Source: CF-167 sp963695195 (GTDB lineage Bacteria; Chloroflexota; Limnocylindria; QHBO01). From it: a stretch of DNA of 64,000 bases. The notes under the pieces are model-generated. The model saw only the letters and a program-made list of their open reading frames with translations. It did not search any database and was not told the origin of the DNA. Where the stretch lies: positions 1,178,001-1,242,000 of the forward strand of contig CAVOGE010000007.1 in the NCBI GenBank assembly GCA_963695195.1. Reading direction: 5' to 3'. The first letter of the stretch is position 1. Every line of letters begins with the position of its first letter. This document shows, one piece after another, positions 16,335 through 24,459 of this stretch. Position numbers and translations under genes: made by a program.

Positions 16335-19311
16335 ATGGCCAAACGGCTCTCCAGTCCAACTCTTGTAGGCCGTCGCGCTGAGCTGGAGCAACTGAAGGCG
16401 GCGGTTGACAGGGCCGCTGACGGAGTGCCCGGCATGGTGCTGGTCGCGGGCGAGGCCGGCGTGGGGAAGACGCGGCTGGTGGAAGAGCTGGCGGCGGGGG
16501 CCCGCGAGCGCGGATACCAGGTCCTCATCGGCGGCTGCGTCAGCCTCAGCGCCGATGTTGCTCCTTACGCCCCCATTGTTGAGGCGCTGCGACCGCTGAC
16601 GCGAAGTGGCGCCGAGCCGGGCCTCGAGGCTGTTCTCGGGGCGCATGCCTCCAACCAGGCGGCCATGACCGCGGATTCGACCGGCATCTCTCCGGACTCG
16701 GGGCAATCCCGCAGGCTGGAACTCCTTCTCGGGATGCTGGGTCGGCTGGCGGCTCGGGCCCCTCTCGTGCTGGTCGTGGAGGACATCCAGTGGGCGGATC
16801 GGTCGAGCCTCGACCTGCTCGCCTTCCTCGTCAGGAACCTTCAGACCGAGCCGATCCTGCTGCTGCTCACCCTGCGGACCGATGAGCCCGAGTCCAGTCG
16901 CGAGTTCCTGCCATTCATCGCCGAGCTGAGTCGTCGTGGCGGTGTTGAGCGGATCGACCTGGCACGGCTCAACCGGGCCGAGGTCATGGAGCAGCTCAGC
17001 GCGATCGTGGGCGCGCAGGCCGCCTCCCCGTTGATCGAAGAGGTGTACAGCCGAAGCCAGGGAAACGCCTTCTTTACCGAGGAACTGTTGGCCGCCGAGT
17101 CGATAGCGGGCGACATGCCGCAGACCCTGCGAGATGTCCTGATGGCGCGCGTCGGAGCACTCAGCCACGAAGCCGGGGAGCTGGTGCGCGTCGCGTCGGC
17201 GGCGGGTCGGCGCTTCTCGGAGTCCATCCTGACGCACCTCACCGATGCCGACAGCAGCGACTTCCGCGTGGCCCTGCGGGAGGCGCTCGACCAACAGATC
17301 CTGGTGCGCGACGGAGATCCCGGCGCTGTGCGGCTTGGCTTCAGGCACGCGTTGGTCCAGGAGCTCATGTACGCGGACCTGCTGCCGAGCGAGCGAGTGC
17401 GCCTGCACGCGGCCTGCGCGCGCGCGATCGAAGAGGATCCGTCGGCAGCGTCGGATCCGGGGCTTGCGTCCGAGCTCGCCTACCACTGGCAGGCGGCGGA
17501 GGAGCCTCAGCGTGCACTGCAGGCATCGATCAGCGCGGCGGCCGCGGCGGAGGCGGCCGGAGCGCGGACCGAGGCCGCGCTGCAGTTCGAGCGCGCGCTC
17601 GATCTGTTGGCCGGGCTCCCGGGCGCAGAAGCCGGGTTGCCTCTTGATCGCGTCCAGCTGCTCGAGCGCGCAGCCGCGAGCCGGCTCGAAGATCCCTCCC
17701 GCGCCGTTGCGCACATCCGCGAGGCGATCGGGCTGGTCGATGCCGGGGCTGATCCCGGGCGTGCCGGGCTGTTGCAGGCCGCCCTCGGTCGCTACCTGTG
17801 GTTCAGCGGCGACGGTGAGGCGGCCCTCGCGGCATGCCGCGAGGCCGTACGGCTCGTGCCCCCGCAGCCGCCGAGCGTCGAGCGGGCGCGTGTCACCGCC
17901 GGCCTGGGCCAGATCCTGATGATTCTCGCGCACTCCGAGGAAGCGGTGCGCTACTCCGAGGAGGCGGTGCAGCTGGCGACGGCGAGTGGCGCCCGCGCGG
18001 TCGAGAGCCATGCCCTGAACACCCTCGGCCTCCTGACCGCCTACCTGCGCGATGTTGACGCCGGCCTGGCCATGTTGCAGCGCGCGCTCGAGATTGCAAT
18101 CGAAATCGGCAGCGTCGACGACGTCGGCCGCGCCTCCACGAACCTACAGGATGTCCTGATCGTCGCCGCGGCGCGGTTCGACGAAGCGGGAGATATCGGC
18201 CTGGCGGCGCTTGACCCTGCCAGCGAGCCGAGCCTCAGCGGCGTCTGGGGCGCCCTGGCGCTCATCGATGTCGCGTGGGCTCGGTATCTGGGTGGGCGAT
18301 GGGACGAGGCCATCGCCGCGCTGGACCGCGCCCGGCTGCAGCCGTCACGCGGCGCGGGCGAGATCGAGTGGGAGATCCGCTCTGCCCAGCTGCTCGTTGG
18401 CCGCGGCGAGTCCGATGAGGCCGGCCGCAAGCTCGAGCTGCTCGCCGGGATGCTCGAGGGCGCTGCCGACACGCAGTGGATCGCGCCAGCGACGGCCGCG
18501 CAGGCTGAGTTCGCTCTCTGGCGCGGCGATCCAGCCGAGGCGTTGCGAGTCGTAGATGAGGGGTTGGGACGGGTGGAGCCCTCGTTCGGCGCCAATGTCT
18601 CGCGCATCGGCCCCCTGCTCGCCCTCGGCACGCGGGCAGCCGCCGACGTCGTGGAGCGCAACCGGCGAGATCGGCCCGGCGCAGTTGTGGAATCGGCTCG
18701 CAGTCAGGCGGCCGTGCATTTGGCTGCGATGGTTGCCATCACGAGGTGAGATCGCCGCCCGCTGGCCGGCGCACCTGCGTCTGGCAGACCCGTACCTGGC
18801 CCTGTGTGAGGCTGAGTCGAGCCGCCTTGCGGGCGGGAGCGATCCCAGGGCCTGGGCACGGGCAGCGGGGTTCTTCCAGGCGTTCCCGCAGCCCTACGCG
18901 GTCGCATATGCGCGGTACCGCGAGGGGGAAGCGCTGCTGGCCGTCCGACGCCATGCCGCGGGGGCGCGTTCCGCACTGCGTGCCGCATACGCCACAGCGT
19001 TGACGCTCGGGGCGGCACCCTTGCAGGCCGCCATCGAGTTGGTTGCCCGTCGCGGGCGCGTGAGTCTCGGCGAAGGGGTCACTGCCCGGGGACGATCAAC
19101 TGCGCCGGCCGGTCTCACTGCGCGAGAGTTGGAGATCCTGGCGCTGATGGCCGACGGCCTGACGAATCGGCAGATCGGTGAGCGGCTGTTCATCACCGGG
19201 AAGACGGCGGGCCATCACGTGTCCAACATCCTCGCCAAGCTCGGCGTCCACAACCGCGCCGAAGCGGCGGCCGAGGCGGTCCGCATCGGGATCACTCCGC
19301 CGCTGGCGTGA
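16335..19311 (+). CDS. LuxR-family AAA/STAND transcriptional regulator, one frameshift
   Basis: About 991 residues. N-terminal AAA ATPase with Walker A GEAGVGKT (39-46) and Walker B LVVEDIQWAD; central TPR-like helical repeats; C-terminal LuxR DNA-binding domain (LTARELEILALMADGLTNRQ, then KTAGHHVSNILAKLGVHNRA). This is the MalT/LAL plan: ligand sensed by the repeats, ATP-dependent assembly, DNA binding. The first frame ends at 18749 (LAAMVAITR) and the next supplies GEIAARWPAHLRLADPYLAL onwards, so one base is in surplus near 18720-18745. Taken at face value the ATPase would be cut from its DNA-binding domain. Confidence 0.85.
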
Positions 19312-19540
19312 TCCTGTTGGCCTCGTAACCGTTCACGCTGGGTGAGCTCGTTGGCTGTCGGCGGTCGGTGCGGCGTTCCACCCAACCCACGATAGCCAAC
19401 CGCAGGCTCCGAATCCGCGCCGGAAGGGTCGTGCGCGGCCGTCCGTGGCGCGCGTCCGATGCCAGGCGGGAAGCATCGGCCTCGCGACGGAACTGGGCGG
19501 TGCGATCGTCGTGAATGATGCGGGCGCTGTAGTCGCTCAT
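19292..19540 (-). CDS. Small conserved-looking protein (82 residues)
   Basis: Starts at an ATG with AGGAGCGAAC ahead. MSDYSARIIHDDRTAQFRRE is followed by a basic, low-complexity end. Similar short proteins with an (R)EADxxRL-like helix are common in GC-rich genomes but have no function. It converges on the LuxR regulator and overlaps its end by 20 bp. Confidence 0.5.
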   Translation of the reverse strand: MSDYSARIIHDDRTAQFRREADASRLASDARHGRPRTTLPARIRSLRLAIVGWVERRTDRRQPTSSPSVNGYEANRITPAAE

Positions 19541-19711
19541 TGTTCGCTCCTGTCGTTTGGGGGACAGAAGCAGGGTGCGGCGCGCCGAGCGTGGGGGCAT
19601 CGGGCGATCTCCCCATGTTCGAGCCGCGGAATGCCCCATTTCGTGCGTCATATGTTGTCGCAGCGGTTGGAGCTGAAGGGCGGGCCGAGGGGGACCACGC
19701 GGCCCAAATGG

Positions 19712-19904
19712 CAGCGTCGGAAGGTCGACTTCGAGGACAAAGACGGCGTGGAACAGGTGGATGAATTTCGAGAAGTTGCGTGAGCCACCGCAAAGGAACG
19801 TAGCCGCATGACTCCGGTCGGCGACCAGGGATCTCACCTTCTCTACATCCCAGATGTTTGCCGGTGCCGGAAAGGCCCTCGATGAGGTAATTCTTCCTGC
19901 CCAT
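19712..19904 (-). pseudogene. P-loop nucleotide kinase-like relic with an internal deletion
   Basis: ATG 19904 gives MGRKNYLIEGLSGTGK, a Walker A at the usual N-terminal position. Directly after it another frame reads WDVEKVRSLVADRSHAATFL and SRNFSKFIHLFHAVFVLEVD, the middle of the same small P-loop family as remembered. The part between, and everything after DLPTL, is missing. This is the main content of 19541-20017; the rest (19541-19711) shows nothing recognisable. Confidence 0.5.
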
Positions 19905-20005
19905 GTGCTGGGGAATACTCATCCCCCCTAACGTAGGCTCGCCGCGCCGAACAAGCGTCGAACGATGTCTGCTTGAATCGCATTCCCCACATCTCTATTC
20001 CTGCC

Positions 20006-20011
20006 TAGCAT
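20006..20011 (+). promoter_or_regulatory. Probable -10 box (TAGCAT) of a leaderless start
   Basis: TAGCAT, then GGCCCC, then the ATG at 20018, with no Shine-Dalgarno sequence. The spacing is identical to 16323 and 33558. Confidence 0.5.
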
Positions 20012-20017
20012 GGCCCC

Positions 20018-20692
20018 ATGGGCGGGAAGCGAACGACTGCTCGGGCATTCCACGACGCCGTCGGAGTCGAGGACTGGCGGGTCCTGTTCTCTGGCGCCCA
20101 CGCCTACTTCCGCGTCGGGTCGTTCGCGGAAGCAGCGAGGTTTGTGGCCGCCATCGCCGAAGTTGCGGAGGTTGTGGGCCACTTCCCCGACGTGGACGTG
20201 CGACCCGAAGGAGTCACAGTCCGGACCGCCTCCGGGGAGTACGGAGCTCTGAGCCATCGTGATGTCGAGCTGGCACGCCAGATTTCGGCAGAAGCTCGGA
20301 TGTTGCGGATCGAGCCGGACCCGTCCCAGGTCCAGGTCGTGGGTATCGCGGTAGCACAGGATGCAGGCAGCGACGTGGGCCCGTTTTGGGCCGCAGCCCT
20401 CGGGTACAGGAGCCTTGGACCGAAAGAAGACGTCGTCGATCGGCACCGGCGTAACCCGCACGTGTCGTTTCAAAGCCTCCGCCCTCCCAAGCCGGGGCGT
20501 GGCCGGACCCACATCGACGTCAGCGTGCCGGCCGATCAGGCCGAGGCACGAGTCGCGGCAGCACTCGAAGCTGGCGGACGCCTGGCGGACGGTACGCATG
20601 TGCCCCATTGGTGGACACTCGCGTCGCCCGAGAACCACGGCGTCGACATCGCCGCTTGGCCGGACTTCGAGGACGACGAGGAGGACGGCTGA
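20018..20692 (+). CDS. Pterin-4a-carbinolamine dehydratase-like domain fused to a VOC/glyoxalase-like domain
   Basis: 224 residues. Residues 1-95 match the pterin dehydratase plan (FAEAARFVAAIAEVAEVVGHFPD and DVDVRPEGVTVRT carry the region of the usual GHHPD and WxxV motifs, with GHFPD for GHHPD). Residues 105-224 are a glyoxalase-like half ending HVPHWWTLASPENHGVDIAAWP. The next gene, a dihydrofolate reductase-like protein, starts on the stop codon (TGATG), suggesting a joint pterin- or folate-related role. Catalysis is not proven: only the second of the two family histidines is replaced (GHF rather than GHH). Confidence 0.75.
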   Translation: MGGKRTTARAFHDAVGVEDWRVLFSGAHAYFRVGSFAEAARFVAAIAEVAEVVGHFPDVDVRPEGVTVRTASGEYGALSHRDVELARQISAEARMLRIEPDPSQVQVVGIAVAQDAGSDVGPFWAAALGYRSLGPKEDVVDRHRRNPHVSFQSLRPPKPGRGRTHIDVSVPADQAEARVAAALEAGGRLADGTHVPHWWTLASPENHGVDIAAWPDFEDDEEDG

Positions 20693-21255
20693 TGCGAAGT
20701 GTGACCTTCTCGATGGGCGTCTCACTTGACGGTTACATCGTCGGGCCGGACGGCCGCTTCGACTGGACGGTGCCCGACCAGGAGGTCTTTCGCTTCTGGA
20801 TCGACGAGATACGAGAGGTCGGCGTCCATCTGATGGGGCGACGGCTGTACGAGACGATGCTGTACTGGGAGACCACGGACCAGGATCCACCGCTCGACGA
20901 CGCGGAGCTCGAGTGGGCTGCGCTCTGGAATCCGCTCCCAAAGGTGGTGTTCTCCACCACGCTGTCGGCGGTGCAGGGCAATGCCCGCCTGGCCTCCGGC
21001 GGCCTGGCGGAGGAGATCGAGCGGTTGCGAGCCGAGGCGGGGGAGGGCGACATCGCGATCGGGGGCGCGACGCTCGCCGCCGAGGCAGCCGCGCTGGGCC
21101 TGATCGACGAATACCGGGCCATGGTCTACCCGGTGCTGGTAGGCGGTGGCATCCCATTCTTTGCCCAGCGCGAGCGCCGGGTGGATCTCGAACTCGTCGA
21201 GACCCGCACCTTCAGCTCGGGAGTCGTCTACCTCCGCTACCGCGTGGCGCGCTAG
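20692..21255 (+). CDS. Dihydrofolate reductase-like (RibD C-terminal) protein
   Basis: 187 residues. FSMGVSLDGYIVGPDGRFDW is the usual opening; MGRRLYETM and DIAIGGATLAAEAAALGLID mark the NADPH-binding core; FSSGVVYLRYRV is the last strand. YwjB/RibD-type members reduce pyrimidine or pterin-like substrates, but many have no assigned substrate. It is translationally coupled to the pterin dehydratase-VOC gene. Confidence 0.85.
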   Translation: MRSVTFSMGVSLDGYIVGPDGRFDWTVPDQEVFRFWIDEIREVGVHLMGRRLYETMLYWETTDQDPPLDDAELEWAALWNPLPKVVFSTTLSAVQGNARLASGGLAEEIERLRAEAGEGDIAIGGATLAAEAAALGLIDEYRAMVYPVLVGGGIPFFAQRERRVDLELVETRTFSSGVVYLRYRVAR

Positions 21256-21289
21256 GCGCGCGGCCGCGCTCAGGAGCGGGCTGCCCTGC

Positions 21290-21500
21290 CCGTATCCGGC
21301 CGGTAGCGACGCAGGGTGTCATCGGCCACGCTGTCTGGATCAGCCAGGTCGCCGCGGACCCGCCCAACTCTCGCCGGCAGATCGTCGGAGGCTGTGGCGC
21401 GGGACATGGCGCGGGTCGCGACGCCCTCGGCAACCAGCTGCGAAACGACCTCTCGGCCGACGTTGCCGGTCGCCCCGTCACCAGGATCACGGCTGCCCTC
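21290..21500 (-). pseudogene. NmrA/SDR-type NAD(P)-binding relic
   Basis: VILVTG, then after a one-base loss ATGNVGREVVSQLVAEGVA and GDLADPDSVADDTLR. This is the Rossmann start of an atypical short-chain reductase (azoreductase/NmrA group). Only about 70 residues survive, ending in non-coding DNA before the reductase-like gene. Confidence 0.5.
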
Positions 21501-21531
21501 CGGAATCGGTATCTGGCATTGCCGACCGGGC

Positions 21532-21897
21532 CTACATCGTCATCGGGCTCATGAGCTGGAAGTAGTTGCCGTCGGGATCGGCGAGGGTGGCGATCCATGC
21601 GTCGGGCGCCTCGCCCGGCTGGTAGGGATCCCGGACCACCGTCGCGCCCGCAGCCTTGAACAGCTCGAAGTCGCCGTTCACGTCGGTGCTCTCGAGGTTC
21701 CAGAGCAGGCGTCCCGGCTGCGTGTTGGGGCCCTTGACCTGATCATGCGGCCCGACGGTGACAAAGCCGGTACCCAGCTGCCAGCCGTTGTACCCGCCCT
21801 CGCTCCAGCCGGGCGCACCGAAGAGCTTGGTGTAGAAGTCGGTCAGACGCTGCGGATCCTCGGATCCGATCAGGATGCTCGACAGGCTCAGGTTCAC
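21532..21897 (-). CDS. VOC family (glyoxalase-like) protein
   Basis: 121 residues, GTG start with GAGGAGG ahead. LSSILIGSEDPQRLTDFYTK is the first beta-alpha unit, GRLLWNLESTDVNGDFELFK the central one, and ATLADPDGNYFQLMSPM the metal-ligand strand that closes the fold. Members include dioxygenases, lyases and antibiotic-binding proteins; the substrate is unknown. Repeat core R3 lies 34 bp upstream, with its TACCCT facing the gene. Confidence 0.85.
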   Translation of the reverse strand: MNLSLSSILIGSEDPQRLTDFYTKLFGAPGWSEGGYNGWQLGTGFVTVGPHDQVKGPNTQPGRLLWNLESTDVNGDFELFKAAGATVVRDPYQPGEAPDAWIATLADPDGNYFQLMSPMTM

Positions 21898-21930
21898 GCG
21901 ACCTCCTCAGGTGATGTGACAAAGGACGGC

Positions 21931-21944
21931 GAGAGGGTAGCAGC
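21931..21944. repeat. Dispersed repeat core, copy R3 (possible divergent promoter)
   Basis: GAGAGGGTAGCAGC, identical to the cores at 9625, 10604, 23801 and 29234. Only the core is shared here. Read on the minus strand, TGCTACCCTCTC lies ahead of the VOC gene. Confidence 0.6.
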
Positions 21945-21956
21945 CTTGCTGAGCCG

Positions 21957-22127
21957 GCCCACATCCACGTGGAGTCAGGCGGCGGGCATGCCAAATTCTG
22001 GATCGAGCCAGTCAGCCTCGCGGATAGCGATGGCTAGAATGCCAGGGAGATTGCCCGCATTCGCCGACTCGTTGAGGCGAATCGGGCAGAGCTCGAGGAG
22101 CGATGGCGTGACTTCTTCAGCGACTAG
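21957..22127 (+). pseudogene. DUF4160 relic (truncated, internal stop)
   Basis: One frame reads AHIHVESGGGHAKFWIEPVS and LADSDG, a TAG at 22035, then NAREIARIRRLVEANRAELE and RWRDFFSD. This is the DUF4160 core from the HVHV-like motif onwards with an amber stop where relatives have an aromatic residue (GFN). The N-terminus is missing; it begins directly after repeat R3. It overlaps the DUF2442 gene start. Confidence 0.7.
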
Positions 22128-22344
22128 TCCTGTCCGTGCGACTAACGTCAAGGTGGGACGCGCTCACCTAGAGGTATCGCTCAGTGACGGACGAGCGGTG
22201 CGTGTACCGATCGCGTGGTTCCCGCGCCTGGCCTCCGGTTCGCCGGAGCAGCGGCAGCGGTGGCGCTTGATCGGACACGGCGTGGGGATCCGCTGGGAAG
22301 AGCTGGACGAAGATCTCTCGGTTGAGGGCCTGCTCCGCGCCTAG
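22108..22344 (+). CDS. DUF2442 domain protein
   Basis: 78 residues from a GTG with GAGGAG 8 nt upstream. VKVGRAHLEVSLSDGRAVRV and PIAWFPRLASGSPEQRQRWR, then GHGVGIRWEELDEDLSVEGL, cover the whole domain. Its DUF4160 partner is broken, leaving this as the intact half of the pair. Unlike the copy at 8293 it has no HTH. Confidence 0.8.
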   Translation: MTSSATSPVRATNVKVGRAHLEVSLSDGRAVRVPIAWFPRLASGSPEQRQRWRLIGHGVGIRWEELDEDLSVEGLLRA

Positions 22345-22350
22345 GACTCG

Positions 22351-22749
22351 TCAGTCGCCCACGAGCTCGTGCCAAGGCCCCATCAGCGTCTCGAGGTCAT
22401 CGGTCGAGAGCAGATCGCCCGCCACCTGGGCGCCGACGGCGTCCAGCACCACTGGTGAGGCGTCGACCGCCGCCTGGGCAGGCGTGATGTCACGGCCGTA
22501 TCCGGCGATCTGGAAGCCGCCCGAGAACCAGGTGTTCACCCACCGGGTGACCTCCTTCTGAGCCGCGCGCAATTCACGCTCGCGACCGCCGCGTTTCGCC
22601 GCCTCGAGCATCGCCTCGCGGGCCTGGTGGCGAGCGGGGTCATCCCCGGCCAGGCTTGCCAGGAACAGCGCCTGGCCCTGGTCCACCGTCTCGAGGCGTT
22701 CGAGCAGTTCGTCGACTTTGCGCTGGTTTGGACCGAACTCCTTCTTCAT
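22351..22749 (-). CDS. Uncharacterised soluble protein (132 residues)
   Basis: Mainly helical, with no recognised domain: FGPNQRKVDELLERLETVDQ, a charged middle, then HELVGD at the end. Its start overlaps the stop of the membrane gene upstream (ATGA), so the two are co-translated. Confidence 0.6.
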   Translation of the reverse strand: MKKEFGPNQRKVDELLERLETVDQGQALFLASLAGDDPARHQAREAMLEAAKRGGRERELRAAQKEVTRWVNTWFSGGFQIAGYGRDITPAQAAVDASPVVLDAVGAQVAGDLLSTDDLETLMGPWHELVGD

Positions 22750-23168
22750 CCGATGCCGGCAATGGATCGCCAGCGCAACGCACCTGCGGCAAGGAGAACC
22801 GCTGCCAGGGTGCCGAAGAGTGGGATGTCCGTCTGGGGGGTGCCGCCGAGGTCACGCCCGACCACGTGGGACAAGGCGTGGAGAGCCGCCCCGACCCCAA
22901 CGCCGAGGAGCGCAACGGTCAACCCGTCGGCGCGGCCGGGAACGCCTGCCAGAAGGAGCACAACTCCGAGCCCGATCTGGAACGCACCCAGGTCCTGCAC
23001 GAAATGCTGGTTGTACGGCTCGAACGTCGCGATGGCCTCGAAGAAGGAATGTGGATCGACCATCGCCCACACCCCGACCGCGATGAAGGCGATGCTGCCA
23101 ACGAGGGCGACGGCGCGCGGCAGGCGGGTCCCGAAGGTCGATGAGTCCTGGGATCCTGAACCTCTCAC
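22746..23168 (-). CDS. Four-helix membrane protein, DUF4383-like
   Basis: 140 residues, GTG start. Hydrophobic segments near residues 20-38, 62-78, 84-98 and 116-132. WAMVDPHSFFEAIATFEPYN in the first loop and HFVQDLGAFQIGLGVVLLLA are the conserved-looking parts. Such small integral membrane proteins have no known role. Its start follows the mini-ORF at 23165. Confidence 0.7.
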   Translation of the reverse strand: MRGSGSQDSSTFGTRLPRAVALVGSIAFIAVGVWAMVDPHSFFEAIATFEPYNQHFVQDLGAFQIGLGVVLLLAGVPGRADGLTVALLGVGVGAALHALSHVVGRDLGGTPQTDIPLFGTLAAVLLAAGALRWRSIAGIG

Positions 23169-23224
23169 CTGAGTAGCTCGAGGTTGTCACCGTGGTCGAG
23201 GAGGTTGGTGGCGAGCTCGTTCAT
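23165..23224 (-). pseudogene. Methylase 5' relic, copy 4 (mini-ORF)
   Basis: MNELATNLLDHGDNLELLR and a stop: the first 19 codons of the same methylase family, trimmed to fit exactly between the cupin stop and the membrane-protein start. The junction TAGACCGATGA is the same as at 10358. Confidence 0.65.
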
Positions 23225-23228
23225 CGGT

Positions 23229-23702
23229 CTAAGCGTAGTCCTCGGGGACCTGGCCAATGACTTCCATGCCGTATCGCTCCGCGATCTTCGACAGGGCTTC
23301 GGGGTCCACCTCGCCGCGGGCGATCGCGGCACTCAGCTCGTCGAAGTAGCCGACCATGGCTGCCGGAGCGTAGATGTTGAGTTTCCGGCTCGGTTGCGTG
23401 CCGACCCGGAAGCCGTGGGGCACGCCAGCGGGAATGAAGATGAACGAGCCGGCGGGGCAGGCGGTCTCCTCGCCGTCGATGAAGATGATGTACTCGCCCC
23501 TGAGCACGTAGAACGCCTCGGCGGCGTTGTGGTGGATGTGGAGGGGTGGTCCGAAGCCCGGCGGTTCATCGGCCTCCAGGAGCGAAAAGGCACCGCCGGT
23601 CTGTTCACCGGTCGCCTTGAGGGACATGCCGAAGCCACCGAGATCGATGGCACGACCCTCGCCGGGCAACAGGATGATGGGCCGAAGAGGGGCTTCACTC
23701 AT
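23229..23702 (-). CDS. Cupin domain protein
   Basis: 157 residues. PGFGPPLHIHHNAAEAFYVL is cupin motif 1 (H-x-H...E) and FIFIPAGVPHGFRV is motif 2, giving the usual metal-binding His/Glu set. The C-terminal helix region (YFDELSAAIARGEVDPEALS) resembles quercetinase-like single-domain cupins. Substrate unknown. A truncated methylase relic lies over its start region. Confidence 0.88.
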   Translation of the reverse strand: MSEAPLRPIILLPGEGRAIDLGGFGMSLKATGEQTGGAFSLLEADEPPGFGPPLHIHHNAAEAFYVLRGEYIIFIDGEETACPAGSFIFIPAGVPHGFRVGTQPSRKLNIYAPAAMVGYFDELSAAIARGEVDPEALSKIAERYGMEVIGQVPEDYA

Positions 23703-23739
23703 GACGGACGCCCGTACCGGGTGTCAGGGAACGAGCAGT

Positions 23740-23824
23740 GGTGGCGAGCTCGGTCATTGGTCCCCGCGAGAGTTGGCCCAGGCAGGCGCTTGAGCCTGCG
23801 GAGAGGGTAGCAGCGGGGGCAAGC
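23740..23824. repeat. Methylase relic copy 5 and dispersed repeat R4
   Basis: On the minus strand ATG 23757 opens MTELAT before homology is lost next to the cupin start. From 23758 the repeat runs as in R1 and R2, with core GAGAGGGTAGCAGC at 23801-23814 and GGGGGCAAGC at its end. CAGGC...GCCTG within it can form a small hairpin. The hicAB copy 2 follows on the plus strand, as at 9.6 kb. Confidence 0.7.
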
Positions 23825-23874
23825 ATCACCGACCGGTAATCAAACGGTAAGGATGCGCCGGGCAGCCTGCGCCA

Positions 23875-24075
23875 GTGCCCAAGGTCAGAGACGCCCTGCG
23901 GAGGCTGCACGAAGCTGGGTGGCGGGAGGTTCGCCAGACGGGGAGCCATCGGCAGTTCCAGCACCCCAGCCGGGCTGGAACCGTCACGGTCGCCGGTCCG
24001 CCGAGCGACGACCTGCCCCCTGGGACATGGCGAAGTATCCTGCGTCAGGCAGGACTCGATGAGGAGCGGAGATGA
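23875..24075 (+). CDS. hicA: HicA-type toxin (mRNA interferase), copy 2
   Basis: 66 residues, GTG start. VRDALRRLHEAGWREVRQTG and SHRQF keep the Gly-Ser-His of the active site. The end PPGTWRSILRQAGL is unchanged from the copy at 9700. ATGA overlap with hicB. Confidence 0.88.
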   Translation: MPKVRDALRRLHEAGWREVRQTGSHRQFQHPSRAGTVTVAGPPSDDLPPGTWRSILRQAGLDEERR

Positions 24076-24278
24076 AGTACGCCGTCGTCTACGAGGAGGC
24101 TCCCCACAACTGGGCCGCGTACGTTCCGGATCTGCCCGGCTGCGTCGCCACCGGTCGAACGAGGGCCGTGGTCCAGCGCCGGATTCGGGAGGCGATTGCG
24201 CTGCATCTCGAGGCGATGCGCACCCGGGGCGAGGACGTGCCCGAGACGAGCGCCGCGGTCGAGGTCATCGAGGTCTAG
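24072..24278 (+). CDS. hicB: HicB-type antitoxin, copy 2
   Basis: 68 residues, same length as the copy at 9897. Differences are few (RAVVQRRIREAIALHLEAMR). The high likeness of both partners raises the question of cross-neutralisation between the two modules. Confidence 0.88.
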   Translation: MKYAVVYEEAPHNWAAYVPDLPGCVATGRTRAVVQRRIREAIALHLEAMRTRGEDVPETSAAVEVIEV

Positions 24279-24282
24279 TCAC

Positions 24283-24417
24283 GTGCTGCTGACCGACCTG
24301 GACCCAGACCTCGCCGCAGCCGCCATCACCGCCGTCCGGCAACGCTCGCCGCGCCAGATCGCTGATGCGCTGATCAGTGCTGCCGCGCGGCAGGCCGGTG
24401 GTGCGGCTGGGGGTTGA
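24283..24417 (+). CDS. Short ORF after hicB (doubtful)
   Basis: 44 codons from a GTG 4 bp after hicB: LLTDLDPDLAAAAITAVRQR, then an Ala-rich helix. It might be the end of a longer decayed gene. No family is recognised. Confidence 0.25.
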   Translation: MLLTDLDPDLAAAAITAVRQRSPRQIADALISAAARQAGGAAGG

Positions 24418-24459
24418 CCCGCTCCCACCCGATCGCCCCCTGGGTGAAGGTCACGCCTC

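Noticed and set aside
16317..18011. 564-codon minus-strand ORF opposite the LuxR-type regulator
   Set aside because: Antisense shadow with low-complexity Arg/Gly/Leu content; the plus strand has clear ATPase and LuxR motifs.
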